Assembly (NCBI RefSeq): GCF_000764025.1
Contig: NZ_KN234751.1
Span: 38,462-102,461 of the forward strand
DNA: 64,000 bases
Direction of reading: 5' to 3'
From: Pseudohaliea rubra DSM 19751
GTDB taxonomy: Bacteria > Pseudomonadota > Gammaproteobacteria > Pseudomonadales > Halieaceae
A program made the translations under genes and the position numbers. Every line of letters begins with the position of its first letter. The first letter of the stretch is position 1. The notes below the pieces were generated by a model. It was not told the DNA's origin. It saw only the letters and a program-made list of their open reading frames with translations, and did not search any database. Positions 15,021 through 24,564 of the stretch are shown here, one piece after another.

Positions 15021-17627
15021 ATGGCACGACTGCCTTTATTCAACCGCAAGGCGCTTAGCCGCGCCGTCCTCTCGGCTGTGGCCGGCGGCACCATCGCCAG
15101 CGGCGCCCAGGCTCAGCTGGAGGAGGTTATCGTCACCGCGACCAAGCGCGCAGCGAGCACCCAGGACATCCCGCTCTCGGTTCAGGCGCTCGGGCAGGAC
15201 AGCCTCGAGCAGATGGGTGTGGGCAACTTCGAGGACTACCTCATCCAGCTGCCCGGCGTCACCGCCGGCGGCAGCGGTCCCGGTCAGAACACCATCTATA
15301 TTCGCGGCATTGCCTCCACCACGCCGAACCTCACCACCGCCGGCGTTGCCGGCCTGTCGCCCAATGTCGCTTTCTATCTCGACGAGCAGCCGCTGGCCCA
15401 GCCCGGCCGGAACCTTGATGTGTACGCCGCGGATATCAACCGCGTGGAGGTCCTTGCCGGCCCCCAGGGCACGCTCTTCGGTGCCAGCTCCCAGGCCGGC
15501 ACGGTGCGCCTGATCACGAACAAGCCTGACTTTACCGGCACCTATGGCCGCCTCAAGGCCGGCACCTCCTGGACCAAGGGCGGTGAGATGAGCAACAACG
15601 TCGAGGGGATGTTCAACCTGCCCGTGTCCGACAAGCTCGCGCTGCGCGGGGTGGTCTACACGGATAACATGGGCGGCTATGTCGACAACGTCCCGGGAAC
15701 GCTCACCGCGCGTGAGAGTGCCCGTTTCCGGCCTGCCGGTACCGTGCGTGCCAATGGCGTGGCCGTGAGCGATCGCCGTGCCGGCTCCCAGTCCACCTCG
15801 GACCTGTCGGGCGTTACTTTCCTTGAGGCCGATAACGGCAATCTCGCCGAGGAAGACTTCAACGACGTTGCCTATAATGGCTTTCGGCTTTCCGGTGTCT
15901 ACCTGATCAACGAGAATTGGGATCTGACGGTCTCGCACATGCAGCAGGAGCTGGATGCCGATGGCGTTTTCTATTCCGATGGAGATCTCGACGACTACGA
16001 GGTGACCCGCTTTACCGAGGACAGCCTCGAGGACAGCTTCCACAACACGGCGTGGACGCTGAAGGGTCGCATCGGTGAGCTTGAGGCGCTCTACACCGGT
16101 GCCTTCACCGGTCGCGAGACGGATCAGCTTGTGGACTATTCGGATTATCTGTTCGTCGGCGAGTACCTGCCTTATTATATCTGCGATAGCTCCGTGAGCT
16201 ACCCGGGGGACGCCGCCCCGGCCGGTACCTGCCAGCCGCCGGACCTGCAGGTGAACTCCATCACGGACACCCAGGTCTGGACTCACGAGGTGCGCTTCAA
16301 TACACCGGAAGACCGCCGCCTGCGCGCGACTTTCGGCGGCTTCTACAGCGATCTGCAGATCGAGGAACGTAATGACTTCGTTTACCCGGGCTCCGCGGTA
16401 GTCGACGGCTACGGCGTGCAGACGGGCTTCTCGCCCAACTTCCCGTTCACCACGGGCTTTACGTCGGATCCGGGCCCCTTCCCGTCGGGCACGATTTTCC
16501 GCAACGACGTCAAGCGTACCGATGAGCAGTTCGGCTTCTTCGGTGAAGCGACCTATGACCTCAGTGATACCCTGGCGCTCACCGTTGGCGCCCGCTATTA
16601 CGACATCGAGGTGGATCTCGAGGGCGGTGCAAACTCGTCGTTCTGTAACCTTTTCCAGCCCGACTCCAACTCCTTCGGCACGGATATTTCCGACCTCTAC
16701 AACGGCGACGATCAGATTACCTTCCGCGGTACCTGCGACCCCGCTCAGCAGCTGACCTACACGCCGGATAACATCGACGAGGCGCCGGCTCAGGTCGCCA
16801 ATGCGCTGCAGAATGCGCCGGACGTGGCCCAGACCGACGGCGTGATCGGCAAGCTCTCCCTGTCCTGGACGCCGACCATGAACCAGCTCTGGTTCGTGAC
16901 CGTGTCCGAAGGCTTCCGCCCCGGCCTGCTCAATCGGCCGGGCGGCGCCAATGGGCCGGGCGACTACACGGTCCCCTTTGCCCTCGATACGGATGAGGTC
17001 ACCAACTACGAGCTCGGCTGGAAGCTCGATCTCGCAGACCAGACCCTGCGTTTCAACGGCAGCCTGTTCTTCATCGACGTCGAGGACCTGCAGACGACGA
17101 TCTTCGATCCGAGCATCGTCAACCTGTTCTTCTCCGACAACGCGGCCAACGCCGAGATCCTCGGCATGGAAGGCACCGTCACCTGGGCCCCGGCCTCGAT
17201 CCCGGGCCTGACCGTCAGCGGCGCCTTCTCCATCCTTGATACGGAGATCACGGACATCCTGACGCCCACAGATGATGTTCGGGAAGGCGATTCGCTGGCC
17301 TTCGCGCCGGAGTTCCAGGGCAACCTGCGGGCCCGTTACGAGTGGGATCTGGAAAACGGCATGCGCGCGCATTTCATGCCGCACCTTGCGTACTCCGACA
17401 AGGCCTACAGCGACATCATCACCATCAACCGGCAGGAGCTGGATTCCTGGTTGCTGGCAGGTGTCACCGCCGGCGTCAGCACCAGCAGCTGGATGGCAGA
17501 ACTGTTCGTGGATAACCTCACGGACGAGGCAGCGGAGTTGTCCATGAACTTCGTCAACGACCGCAACCGCCCGACCCTGGCCCGTCCGCTCACTGCCGGT
17601 ATACGCTTCAGCTACGACTTCCAGTGA
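15021..17627 (+). CDS. TonB-dependent outer-membrane receptor
   Basis: An 868-residue receptor with a signal peptide ending ASGAQAQ, the EEVIVTATKRAA TonB-box-like segment, a plug domain (VEVLAGPQGTLFGASSQAGTVR) and a barrel ending TAGIRFSYDF with a terminal aromatic residue. It shares the class but not close sequence with the receptor at 6.7-9.2 kb. A TPR-sulfotransferase gene follows after 31 bp, a pairing I know from marine gammaproteobacteria and alphaproteobacteria. The substrate is unknown; sulfated polysaccharide or another complex substrate is only a guess. Confidence 0.93.
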   Translation: MARLPLFNRKALSRAVLSAVAGGTIASGAQAQLEEVIVTATKRAASTQDIPLSVQALGQDSLEQMGVGNFEDYLIQLPGVTAGGSGPGQNTIYIRGIASTTPNLTTAGVAGLSPNVAFYLDEQPLAQPGRNLDVYAADINRVEVLAGPQGTLFGASSQAGTVRLITNKPDFTGTYGRLKAGTSWTKGGEMSNNVEGMFNLPVSDKLALRGVVYTDNMGGYVDNVPGTLTARESARFRPAGTVRANGVAVSDRRAGSQSTSDLSGVTFLEADNGNLAEEDFNDVAYNGFRLSGVYLINENWDLTVSHMQQELDADGVFYSDGDLDDYEVTRFTEDSLEDSFHNTAWTLKGRIGELEALYTGAFTGRETDQLVDYSDYLFVGEYLPYYICDSSVSYPGDAAPAGTCQPPDLQVNSITDTQVWTHEVRFNTPEDRRLRATFGGFYSDLQIEERNDFVYPGSAVVDGYGVQTGFSPNFPFTTGFTSDPGPFPSGTIFRNDVKRTDEQFGFFGEATYDLSDTLALTVGARYYDIEVDLEGGANSSFCNLFQPDSNSFGTDISDLYNGDDQITFRGTCDPAQQLTYTPDNIDEAPAQVANALQNAPDVAQTDGVIGKLSLSWTPTMNQLWFVTVSEGFRPGLLNRPGGANGPGDYTVPFALDTDEVTNYELGWKLDLADQTLRFNGSLFFIDVEDLQTTIFDPSIVNLFFSDNAANAEILGMEGTVTWAPASIPGLTVSGAFSILDTEITDILTPTDDVREGDSLAFAPEFQGNLRARYEWDLENGMRAHFMPHLAYSDKAYSDIITINRQELDSWLLAGVTAGVSTSSWMAELFVDNLTDEAAELSMNFVNDRNRPTLARPLTAGIRFSYDFQ

Positions 17628-17658
17628 CGCCACCGCGAGTGGCAACGGGGCCGTCCCG

Positions 17659-19641
17659 GTGACGGAAAGCACGGCGCCGCCCGAACGGGCGGCGGTACAG
17701 GCAAGGATGCGCGCCGGCAATTTTGCCGGCGCGTTGTCGTTGCTTGCTTCCGGCATTGCGCATGGCTCTGTCGAGGCCCTGTACCTGGCTGCGGTCTGCC
17801 ACCGTTTTCTCCGCGCCTTCGACGATGCGCGCAGCTGTCTTGATCGGGTGCTTGCCGCGGAGCCGGAGCACGGCCACGCGCTGCAGGAGCTCGGCCATCT
17901 CTGTCGCGACCGCGGCGAGACCGATGCTGCCCTGCACGCCTATGCAGAAGCCTGCCGGGTGAACCCCTCCCTGGAAGCCAGCCTCCGCGGGCAGCTTGCG
18001 ATCCTCGAGGCCCGCGATGAGCGCGCGGCCGCATCCGCAGTGGCGGCCCAGCTCGAGCGGCTGCAGGCGCTGCCGCGGCCGCTGGTGGCAGTCACGGATC
18101 TTCTCGCCCGCGGCCGCGTGCTCAAGGCCGAGACGCTCTGCCGGCGTTTCCTCCGGGAAAGGCCCCGGCATGTGGAGGGTATGCGCCTGCTGGCGGAGAT
18201 CGGCGTCCGCCTGGGTGCTCTGGAAGAGTCGGAGTTTCTCCTCGAGAGCGCGGCGACCTTCGAGCCCGGCAACCTGCCTGCCCGCATCGACTATGTGCGC
18301 GTGCTCGGTCGCCGGCAGAAGTTCGCCCGGGCCCGGGAGGAGGCCGGTCGGCTCCTGGCGGAACACCCGGATAACGTCCAGCTCCGCTCCCTGCACGCGG
18401 TGGAATGCCTTAAGGCGGGTGCCTATGAGGATGCTCTTGCCGGTTTTTCCGCGGTGCTTGAGCAACTGCCCGCGGACCCGGTTACCCACACCTCCCGGGG
18501 TCATGCACTGAAGACCTGTGGTGCCTACGACGAGGCGGTCGGCGCCTACCGCGCGGCGCTTGCCAGCCGGGAGCGCCACGGGGAGGCCTGGTATTCCCTC
18601 GCGAATCTGAAGACCTACCGCTTTGACGAGGGCGAAGTCGCTGCCATGGCGAGGGTGCTCGAGACTCCCGGCCTGGGTGCGGCGGACCGGGTCTACCTGT
18701 CCTTCGCCCTCGGCAAGGCCTTTGAGGATCGCAAGGCCTACGCGCGCTCCTTCCGGCACTACGCCGAAGGCAATCGTGTGAAGAAAGCAGCGGGCCGCTA
18801 CGATGCGGAGGTCATGACCCGGGAGCTGGCGGCGCAGCGCGAGTGCTGCGATCGCGCGCTCTTCGAGACCCGGGAGGGCTCGGGCTGCGGGGCGCCCGAC
18901 CCGATTTTTATCGTCGGCATGCCCCGCGCCGGCAGTACGCTCCTTGAGCAGATCCTGTCATCCCACAGCCAGATCGATGGCACTCAGGAGCTGCCGAACA
19001 TCCTGGCGCTCAGTCAGCAGCTCCGACGCCGGGAGGTGGCCGGGGCGACGCCGGGCTACCCGGGGGTGCTGCGCGTGCTCGATGACGCCTCCCTTGAGGC
19101 GCTGGGTGAGCGCTTCCTTCAGGAAACACAGATCCACCGCCAGGGCGCACCGCGCTTCATCGACAAGATGCCGAACAATTTCCGGCACATCGGTCTCATC
19201 CACCTGATCCTGCCGCAGGCGCGCATCATTGACGCGCGTCGCGAGCCGATGGCCTGCTGCTTCAGCAACTTCAAGCAGCTGTTCGCCGAGGGGCAGGAGT
19301 TCAGCTACGACCTCGGCGACACCGGGCGTTACTACCGCGAGTATGTGGAACTCATGGACCACTGGGATGCGGTGCTCCCGGGAAAGGTGCTGCGCGTGCA
19401 GCACGAGGATCTGCTCGACGATCTGGAGGGGCAGGTGCGGCGCATGCTCGACTTCCTCGGCCTGGCCTTCGAGCCCGCCTGCCTGCGCTATTGGGAGACG
19501 GAGCGCGCCGTGCGCACGCCAAGCTCGGAGCAGGTCCGCCAGCCGATCTTCCGCAGCGCACAGGAACAGTGGCACAATTACGCCCCCTGGCTACAACCCC
19601 TGCGCGATGCGCTCGGAGAGCGCCTGGCGCCGGGGGCCTGA
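17659..19641 (+). CDS. TPR-repeat protein with C-terminal sulfotransferase domain
   Basis: A 660-residue fusion. Residues ~10-390 are tetratricopeptide-like helical repeats (for example THTSRGHALKTCGAYDEAVG). From ~410 there is a P-loop sulfotransferase domain: the PAPS 5'-phosphosulfate loop IVGMPRAGSTLLEQIL at ~415-430, the 3'-phosphate region ARIIDARREPMACCFS, and a closing VQHEDLLDDLEG block. No signal peptide is seen, so it probably acts in the cytoplasm, moving sulfate from PAPS to an unknown acceptor. It starts with GTG just behind the receptor gene, so the two are probably one transcript. Confidence 0.88.
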   Translation: MTESTAPPERAAVQARMRAGNFAGALSLLASGIAHGSVEALYLAAVCHRFLRAFDDARSCLDRVLAAEPEHGHALQELGHLCRDRGETDAALHAYAEACRVNPSLEASLRGQLAILEARDERAAASAVAAQLERLQALPRPLVAVTDLLARGRVLKAETLCRRFLRERPRHVEGMRLLAEIGVRLGALEESEFLLESAATFEPGNLPARIDYVRVLGRRQKFARAREEAGRLLAEHPDNVQLRSLHAVECLKAGAYEDALAGFSAVLEQLPADPVTHTSRGHALKTCGAYDEAVGAYRAALASRERHGEAWYSLANLKTYRFDEGEVAAMARVLETPGLGAADRVYLSFALGKAFEDRKAYARSFRHYAEGNRVKKAAGRYDAEVMTRELAAQRECCDRALFETREGSGCGAPDPIFIVGMPRAGSTLLEQILSSHSQIDGTQELPNILALSQQLRRREVAGATPGYPGVLRVLDDASLEALGERFLQETQIHRQGAPRFIDKMPNNFRHIGLIHLILPQARIIDARREPMACCFSNFKQLFAEGQEFSYDLGDTGRYYREYVELMDHWDAVLPGKVLRVQHEDLLDDLEGQVRRMLDFLGLAFEPACLRYWETERAVRTPSSEQVRQPIFRSAQEQWHNYAPWLQPLRDALGERLAPGA

Positions 19642-19674
19642 GGTTCCGTGGCGGGACGCCAAGACGCAAGGATC

Positions 19675-20148
19675 ATGGCCGAACTGGAAGACGAAGTGCT
19701 GGTATCGCTGCGACGCATCATGCGCGCGACGAGTATTCATTCGAGGAAGCTTGGCAAGGTCATGGGCCTTACCACGCCGCAGCTTGTGGTGATCAGGGCC
19801 ATCGGCGAGGAAGGTTTGCCGACCGCCAGCGATATCGCGCGCGCGGTCAGTCTCAGCCAGGCCACCGTAACCACCATCCTCAATCGCCTTGAGGACAAGC
19901 AGCTGCTCACCCGGGAACGCAGCGTCGTCGACCGGCGCCGGGTCAAGGTGCAGCTCACGGATCTTGGCAAGCAGGTACTCCGCGAGGCGCCCATGCCGCT
20001 GCAGGAAAGCTTCTCGGCGCGCTTCTCCGTGCTGCCGCGCTGGGAGCAGCATCAGATCGTCTCCGCCCTTGAGCGGGTGGCGACGATGATGGATGCAGAG
20101 GAGCTGGATGCGGCCCCGCTGCTGGCCAGTGGCGACGAGGTGGTCTAG
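19675..20148 (+). CDS. MarR-family transcriptional regulator
   Basis: A 157-residue winged-helix regulator. The DNA-binding core reads TASDIARAVSLSQATVTTIL, followed by the wing LLTRERSVVDRRRVKVQLTD, typical of MarR. I choose the ATG preceded by AAGG; a GTG 27 bp upstream is in frame and also possible. The gene sits 77 bp before the exporter genes on the same strand, so it is a good candidate for their local repressor, as is common for MarR proteins beside drug-type exporters. The ligand is unknown. Confidence 0.88.
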   Translation: MAELEDEVLVSLRRIMRATSIHSRKLGKVMGLTTPQLVVIRAIGEEGLPTASDIARAVSLSQATVTTILNRLEDKQLLTRERSVVDRRRVKVQLTDLGKQVLREAPMPLQESFSARFSVLPRWEQHQIVSALERVATMMDAEELDAAPLLASGDEVV

Positions 20149-20225
20149 GGATTTTTTTCGGTGCCGGGCATCCCCCGGTGGCGGCTCGACGTATACTGGA
20201 CAACCCCCTGGCTAGAACTCCGACG

Positions 20226-21992
20226 ATGGCAGAGTCCCCCACCGCCGATAAGCGCTCGCTGATAACGCTGTTTCGCTATTTTGTCCTTATCCTTGGCCCT
20301 GAGCATCGTTTCTACACGCTCACGATCCTCTATGGCATCGGTATCAGCGTGCTCTCCGTGGCGACGCCGGTGTCGGTGCAGATGCTGGTCAACAGCGTCG
20401 CTGCCACCGGTCTGCCGACGCCGCTCATCGTGCTGGCCCTGTCGCTCTTCGGTCTTCTGCTTATTGCCGGCGCGCTGCGGGCGCTGCGCATCTACGTCAT
20501 GGATGTGTTCGGCCGGCGCTTCTACGCGCGGCTTGTGTCGGAGATTTCCCTGCGGGCCCTCTATGCGCGGAACCCCCACTTCGAGGACAACCAAAAGGGA
20601 CCGCTCTTCAACCGGTACTTCGATATCATTCAGGTCATGATCCGGATGCCTGACATCCTGATCGGCGGCTTCACAATCATCCTGCAGGCCGCCGCCGGCT
20701 TTGTCCTGACGTCGTTCTACCACCCGTTCCTGCTGGTCTTCAATCTGGTGATTGTTGCGCTGCTCTGGCTGGTGTGGCTCATCTGGGGGCCGCGGGCGAT
20801 CCGCTCCGCGGTGGAGCTGTCGCACCGAAAGCACGTCACGGCCGCCTTCCTGGAGGGACTAGGCAAGTCGAATGGCTTCTTCAAGAGTGCGCGCCATATC
20901 GACGACGCGCTCGAGCGCACGGACCAGGTCACCGGAGCATACATCGAGCAGCACCGACATCTGTTCCGCCAGCATTTCTCGCAGACCCTGTGCTTCCTGT
21001 TCATCTACGCCGCAGGCAGCGCCGCCCTACTCGGGCTCGGCGGCTGGCTGGTCATCGAGGGACAGCTCTCCCTCGGTCAGCTCGTGGCGGCGGAGCTGGT
21101 GCTGTCCGTAGTTCTCTACGGCATTTCCCAGCTCGGTATTTATCTCAACTATTTCTATTATCTGTGCGCCGCGGTGGATGAGCTTTCGCTGTTCATGCAG
21201 GTAGAGCAGGAGCGGCCGGAGGAGCCCCTGCATCGCCTGGCCCTCGACGCCCGCCTCGACTTCGTTGCCGTGCGCACCGCTTTCCGTGGTATCACGGTAG
21301 CGCTGGACTGTCGCATCCCGGCCGGTGCCCGGGTTTGCGCCTACGCCGGCAGCCACCTCGCCCAGCGTCTCTTTACGGAGCTCCTGAAGTGCCACGAGGC
21401 GCCGGAAAACGGCTACATCGCCCTCGGCGATCAGGATCTCCGCTCCCTGAAGGTCCACGAGGCCCGGCAGGAGATCATCGTCCTCGATCGGCCCTCGGCA
21501 GTCGAAACGGATATTCGTGACTACCTGCGCCTGAGTGCCGACGATGAACACGCTATGGACGTCATGACCGCCATACGTGCGGTAGGTCTGGAGCGGTCGA
21601 TCACGGAACTTGCCAACGGCCTCGATACCCCTCTGGTTGCGACCGGCTGGCCACTGTCGATCACCGAGACCATGCAACTGAAACTGGCGGCAGCGCTTAT
21701 CGCCTGCCCCCGGGTGCTGGTGCTATCGCAGGTCTATGACGCCGTGCCTGAGGGGCACCTCAAGGCGTCGCTTGATCTGCTGCAGGCACGCGCGGGGACC
21801 ACGGTGATCTACTTCACCAACAAGCACACGGATTTCAGCTTCACCGCCTGGCTTCACCTGGGCCGCGACGAGCAGCAGCTTTTCGATAGCTACGAGCGCC
21901 TCTGTGATGCAATGGGTTTCGAACGACTCACCCTGCGGGAGCCCGTCGAGGGCCACGGCATGGAGTCCAGCGGTACCCGGGAGGGCGTGTAG
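20226..21992 (+). CDS. ABC-exporter-like membrane protein with a degenerate nucleotide-binding domain
   Basis: A 588-residue protein with the layout of a half-size ABC exporter: a six-helix membrane domain (residues ~15-310) followed by a domain aligned with the ATPase. The ATPase motifs are gone. The Walker A position reads YAGSHLAQR without GxGKS/T, the signature reads LSITE rather than LSGGQ, and Walker B reads RVLVLSQVYD without the Asp-Glu pair. Order and spacing are otherwise kept, so this looks like long-standing divergence rather than recent decay, and the frame is intact. It abuts HlyD- and TolC-like genes, pointing to a three-part export machine. Either another ATPase powers it or it works without ATP hydrolysis. 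Confidence 0.8.
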   Translation: MAESPTADKRSLITLFRYFVLILGPEHRFYTLTILYGIGISVLSVATPVSVQMLVNSVAATGLPTPLIVLALSLFGLLLIAGALRALRIYVMDVFGRRFYARLVSEISLRALYARNPHFEDNQKGPLFNRYFDIIQVMIRMPDILIGGFTIILQAAAGFVLTSFYHPFLLVFNLVIVALLWLVWLIWGPRAIRSAVELSHRKHVTAAFLEGLGKSNGFFKSARHIDDALERTDQVTGAYIEQHRHLFRQHFSQTLCFLFIYAAGSAALLGLGGWLVIEGQLSLGQLVAAELVLSVVLYGISQLGIYLNYFYYLCAAVDELSLFMQVEQERPEEPLHRLALDARLDFVAVRTAFRGITVALDCRIPAGARVCAYAGSHLAQRLFTELLKCHEAPENGYIALGDQDLRSLKVHEARQEIIVLDRPSAVETDIRDYLRLSADDEHAMDVMTAIRAVGLERSITELANGLDTPLVATGWPLSITETMQLKLAAALIACPRVLVLSQVYDAVPEGHLKASLDLLQARAGTTVIYFTNKHTDFSFTAWLHLGRDEQQLFDSYERLCDAMGFERLTLREPVEGHGMESSGTREGV

Positions 21993-23030
21993 ATGCCCTA
22001 CTTCGACGTCCACGGCGCCAAGTTCACGACCCTCAACGGCATCCGCACGCCACGGGTGGCGCGGGCGATCGGCTTCAGCCTGGTGCTCTTCATCGCTGGG
22101 ATTATCCTGTTCCTCGCCTTGGTGCCCTGGGTGCAGACGGCGAGCGGGCCGGGCAAGATCACTGCGCTCAATCCCAATGACCGTCTCCAGGAAATCAACG
22201 CGCTGGTTTCCGGCCGCATTGAGCAGTGGTACGTCCGCGACGGCAGCCGGGTCAAGGTGGGTGACCCCATCGTTCGCATCGTTGACAACGACCCACAGCT
22301 CCTCGAGCGACTGCGAAGCGAGCGGCAGCAGGTGGTCGCCAACCTGAGCGCCGCGGAAACTGCGCTGGAGATCGCCGAGATCGATCGCCGGCGCATGGAG
22401 GAATTGTTCGAGCAGGGGCTCGCGGCGCGCCGGGAGTTCGAGCAGGCAAGGATTCGTGTCGAGGAACTGCGTTCGCGCGTTGCCCAGGCCGCGGCGGAGG
22501 TGAGTCGTGTCGACGTAAAACTCTCCCGTCAATCGGTGCAGATTGTGCGTGCGCCCCGGGATGGCACAATCCTGCGGGTCAACGCCGGTGATACCGCGAC
22601 CTTCGTTTCTATGGGGCAGGTCGTGGCTACCTTCGTGCCGGATAACGTCGAGCGCGCCCTGGAGCTCTATATCGACGGGCGGGATGTTGCCATCGTCCGG
22701 GTCGGTGCGCCGGTGCGCATTCAGTTCGAGGGCTGGCCGGTGATCCAGATCAGCGGTTGGCCGTCGAAGGCCGTGGGCACCTTCGCCGGTCGGGTGGTGG
22801 CCATCGATGCCTCGGCCGAGGCCAATGGCCGCTTCCGTATCCTCGTGGAGGAGGACAAGAACTGGAAGGATCCCTGGCCCGCAGCGAGTTTCGTGCGTTT
22901 CGGTTCCAAGGCCCGGGGCTGGGTGCTGCTCGATACGGTACCCGTAGGCTTCGAGATCTGGCGACAGCTGAACAACTTCCCGCCCAACTTCCCGACGGGC
23001 GGGCAATCGCCGGCGGGCGGGGGGGCGTGA
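21993..23030 (+). CDS. HlyD-type periplasmic adaptor (membrane fusion protein)
   Basis: A 345-residue protein with a single N-terminal membrane helix (FSLVLFIAGIILFLALVPWV), a biotinyl-lipoyl-like segment (IEQWYVRDGSRVKVGDPIV), a helical hairpin (~100-180) and a second lipoyl half (RAPRDGTILRVNAGDTATF), as in HlyD/EmrA adaptors that bridge an inner-membrane pump to a TolC-type channel. The ATG directly follows the stop of the ABC-like gene, and its own stop overlaps the ATG of the TolC-like gene by one base, so the three are one transcription unit. Confidence 0.9.
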   Translation: MPYFDVHGAKFTTLNGIRTPRVARAIGFSLVLFIAGIILFLALVPWVQTASGPGKITALNPNDRLQEINALVSGRIEQWYVRDGSRVKVGDPIVRIVDNDPQLLERLRSERQQVVANLSAAETALEIAEIDRRRMEELFEQGLAARREFEQARIRVEELRSRVAQAAAEVSRVDVKLSRQSVQIVRAPRDGTILRVNAGDTATFVSMGQVVATFVPDNVERALELYIDGRDVAIVRVGAPVRIQFEGWPVIQISGWPSKAVGTFAGRVVAIDASAEANGRFRILVEEDKNWKDPWPAASFVRFGSKARGWVLLDTVPVGFEIWRQLNNFPPNFPTGGQSPAGGGA

Positions 23031-24454
23031 TGCGCTTCTGGTTCTCCATCCTGCTGCTGGGCCTGGTGGCAGGCGCCTCTGCCGCTGAGGAGGACCTTGC
23101 CACGCCGCTTGCGCCGGAGGAGGTGCTGGCCGCCTCCGGCAAGCACTTTCCCGGCATTCTCAAGGCCATCGCCGAGCGCCGGGCCGCCGAGGGCCAGGTG
23201 ACCGAGGCCCTCGGTGCTTTTGACCTCCTTTTCAAGGGCGACAGCACCACCTGGGCCGACGGTTACTACGACGGGCGCTATGCCGAGGGCGGCGTTAGCC
23301 GCGCGCTGCGACCCCTCGGTGCCGAGCTCTACAGCAAGTACAGCCTCTCCCGGGGCGATTTCCCCATTTACCAGGACGAGCAATTCACCAACGAGGGTGG
23401 CGACCTCAAGCTCGGTGTGCTGTTCAGCCTGCTGCGGGACCGGGATATCGATGAGCGCCGCTTTCGCGAACGTGACAGCCGCCTCGCCCTGCAGCAGGCC
23501 GATCTGGAGGTCCTGCTCACCCGCGTGGGTGTGCAGCAGCAGGCGCTTGTGGCGTATTGGGAATGGGTCGCGGCCGGGCAGCAGCTGGAGATTTACGAAA
23601 ACCTTCTGGCCATCGCCCTGGAGCGGGAGCAGGGCCTGGAGCGGCAGGTAAAGGCCGGACGCCGGGCCGAGATTTTCCTCACCGAGAATGCCCAGAACAT
23701 CACACGCCGCCGCACCCTGGTGACTACCGCAGAGCGAGACTTCCGTCGGGCCGGTAACCGGCTCGCTTTCTTTCTGCGCGATGACCGGGGCCTGCCCCTC
23801 GTGCCGGATCCGGCCAGGCTGCCGCGCCCGGAGGTAGCCACGCCGCGGGAGAGCGCAGCCGTGCCGCCCCTGGACATCCCCATGACCCTCGAACGAAGGC
23901 CGGAGCTGCGGATTCTGCAGACAGCCATGCAGCGCGCGCTGCGCACGGTGGAGCTGTCGGAAAATGCACTGCTGCCCCAGCTTGACCTGAACCTCGAACT
24001 GTCCCAGCCCTTCGGCGACCTGGGTGAGGGCGGTGTGTCCCGGGACGAGACCGACACCATTGTCGGCCTGACCTTCTCCGTGCCTCTCGAGCGCCGTGCG
24101 GCGCGCGGCAAATTGTCTCAGGCCGAGGCCCGGCTCGCGGCGCTGCGCGCTGAGCGCCGGCGCCTTGAGGACCAGGTGGAAATCGAGCTGCGCAATATTC
24201 TGCTCGAGCTCAATATTGCCGTGCGTCTTATGGCGCTCGCGGCGCTCGAGGTGGATCAGTCCGAGACCATGCGGCGGGCCGAGGTGGCGCGCTTCGAGAG
24301 CGGCGCCAGTGATTTTTTCCTCGTCAACATCCGCGAGGAAACCGCGGCTGACGCCCGGGTGCGCTATTTCGATGCCTATCGCCGGACGCGCATAGCCCGG
24401 GCGAATTACGACGCCGCAACCGTGAACCTCGGGCGGCTGGGAATTACTGACTGA
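23030..24454 (+). CDS. TolC-family outer-membrane channel protein
   Basis: A 474-residue protein with a signal peptide (FSILLLGLVAGASA) and two long coiled-coil repeats characteristic of the outer membrane efflux family, for example RTVELSENALLPQLDLNLEL and KLSQAEARLAALRAERRRLE. It has no OmpA extension, unlike the TolC-type protein at 4.5-6.3 kb. Together with the preceding adaptor and the ABC-like protein it forms a complete three-part exporter set. The start is taken at the ATG overlapping the previous stop (TGATG). Confidence 0.9.
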   Translation: MRFWFSILLLGLVAGASAAEEDLATPLAPEEVLAASGKHFPGILKAIAERRAAEGQVTEALGAFDLLFKGDSTTWADGYYDGRYAEGGVSRALRPLGAELYSKYSLSRGDFPIYQDEQFTNEGGDLKLGVLFSLLRDRDIDERRFRERDSRLALQQADLEVLLTRVGVQQQALVAYWEWVAAGQQLEIYENLLAIALEREQGLERQVKAGRRAEIFLTENAQNITRRRTLVTTAERDFRRAGNRLAFFLRDDRGLPLVPDPARLPRPEVATPRESAAVPPLDIPMTLERRPELRILQTAMQRALRTVELSENALLPQLDLNLELSQPFGDLGEGGVSRDETDTIVGLTFSVPLERRAARGKLSQAEARLAALRAERRRLEDQVEIELRNILLELNIAVRLMALAALEVDQSETMRRAEVARFESGASDFFLVNIREETAADARVRYFDAYRRTRIARANYDAATVNLGRLGITD

Positions 24455-24564
24455 TCGCACCGCCCCGGCGCTGCGCGGGATACTAGGCACCGTGCCGCTC
24501 CGGGGTCTATGCTAGGGCCTTCGGGGGAGATGAAGCCCCAAAAACGGTTATCGAGGAGAGCATT

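Noticed and set aside
15036..17756. A 906-residue open frame opposite the second TonB receptor
   Set aside because: It lies antisense to a gene with clear signal peptide, plug and barrel motifs; its own composition is repetitive and matches no family, as expected for the shadow frame of a GC-rich gene.
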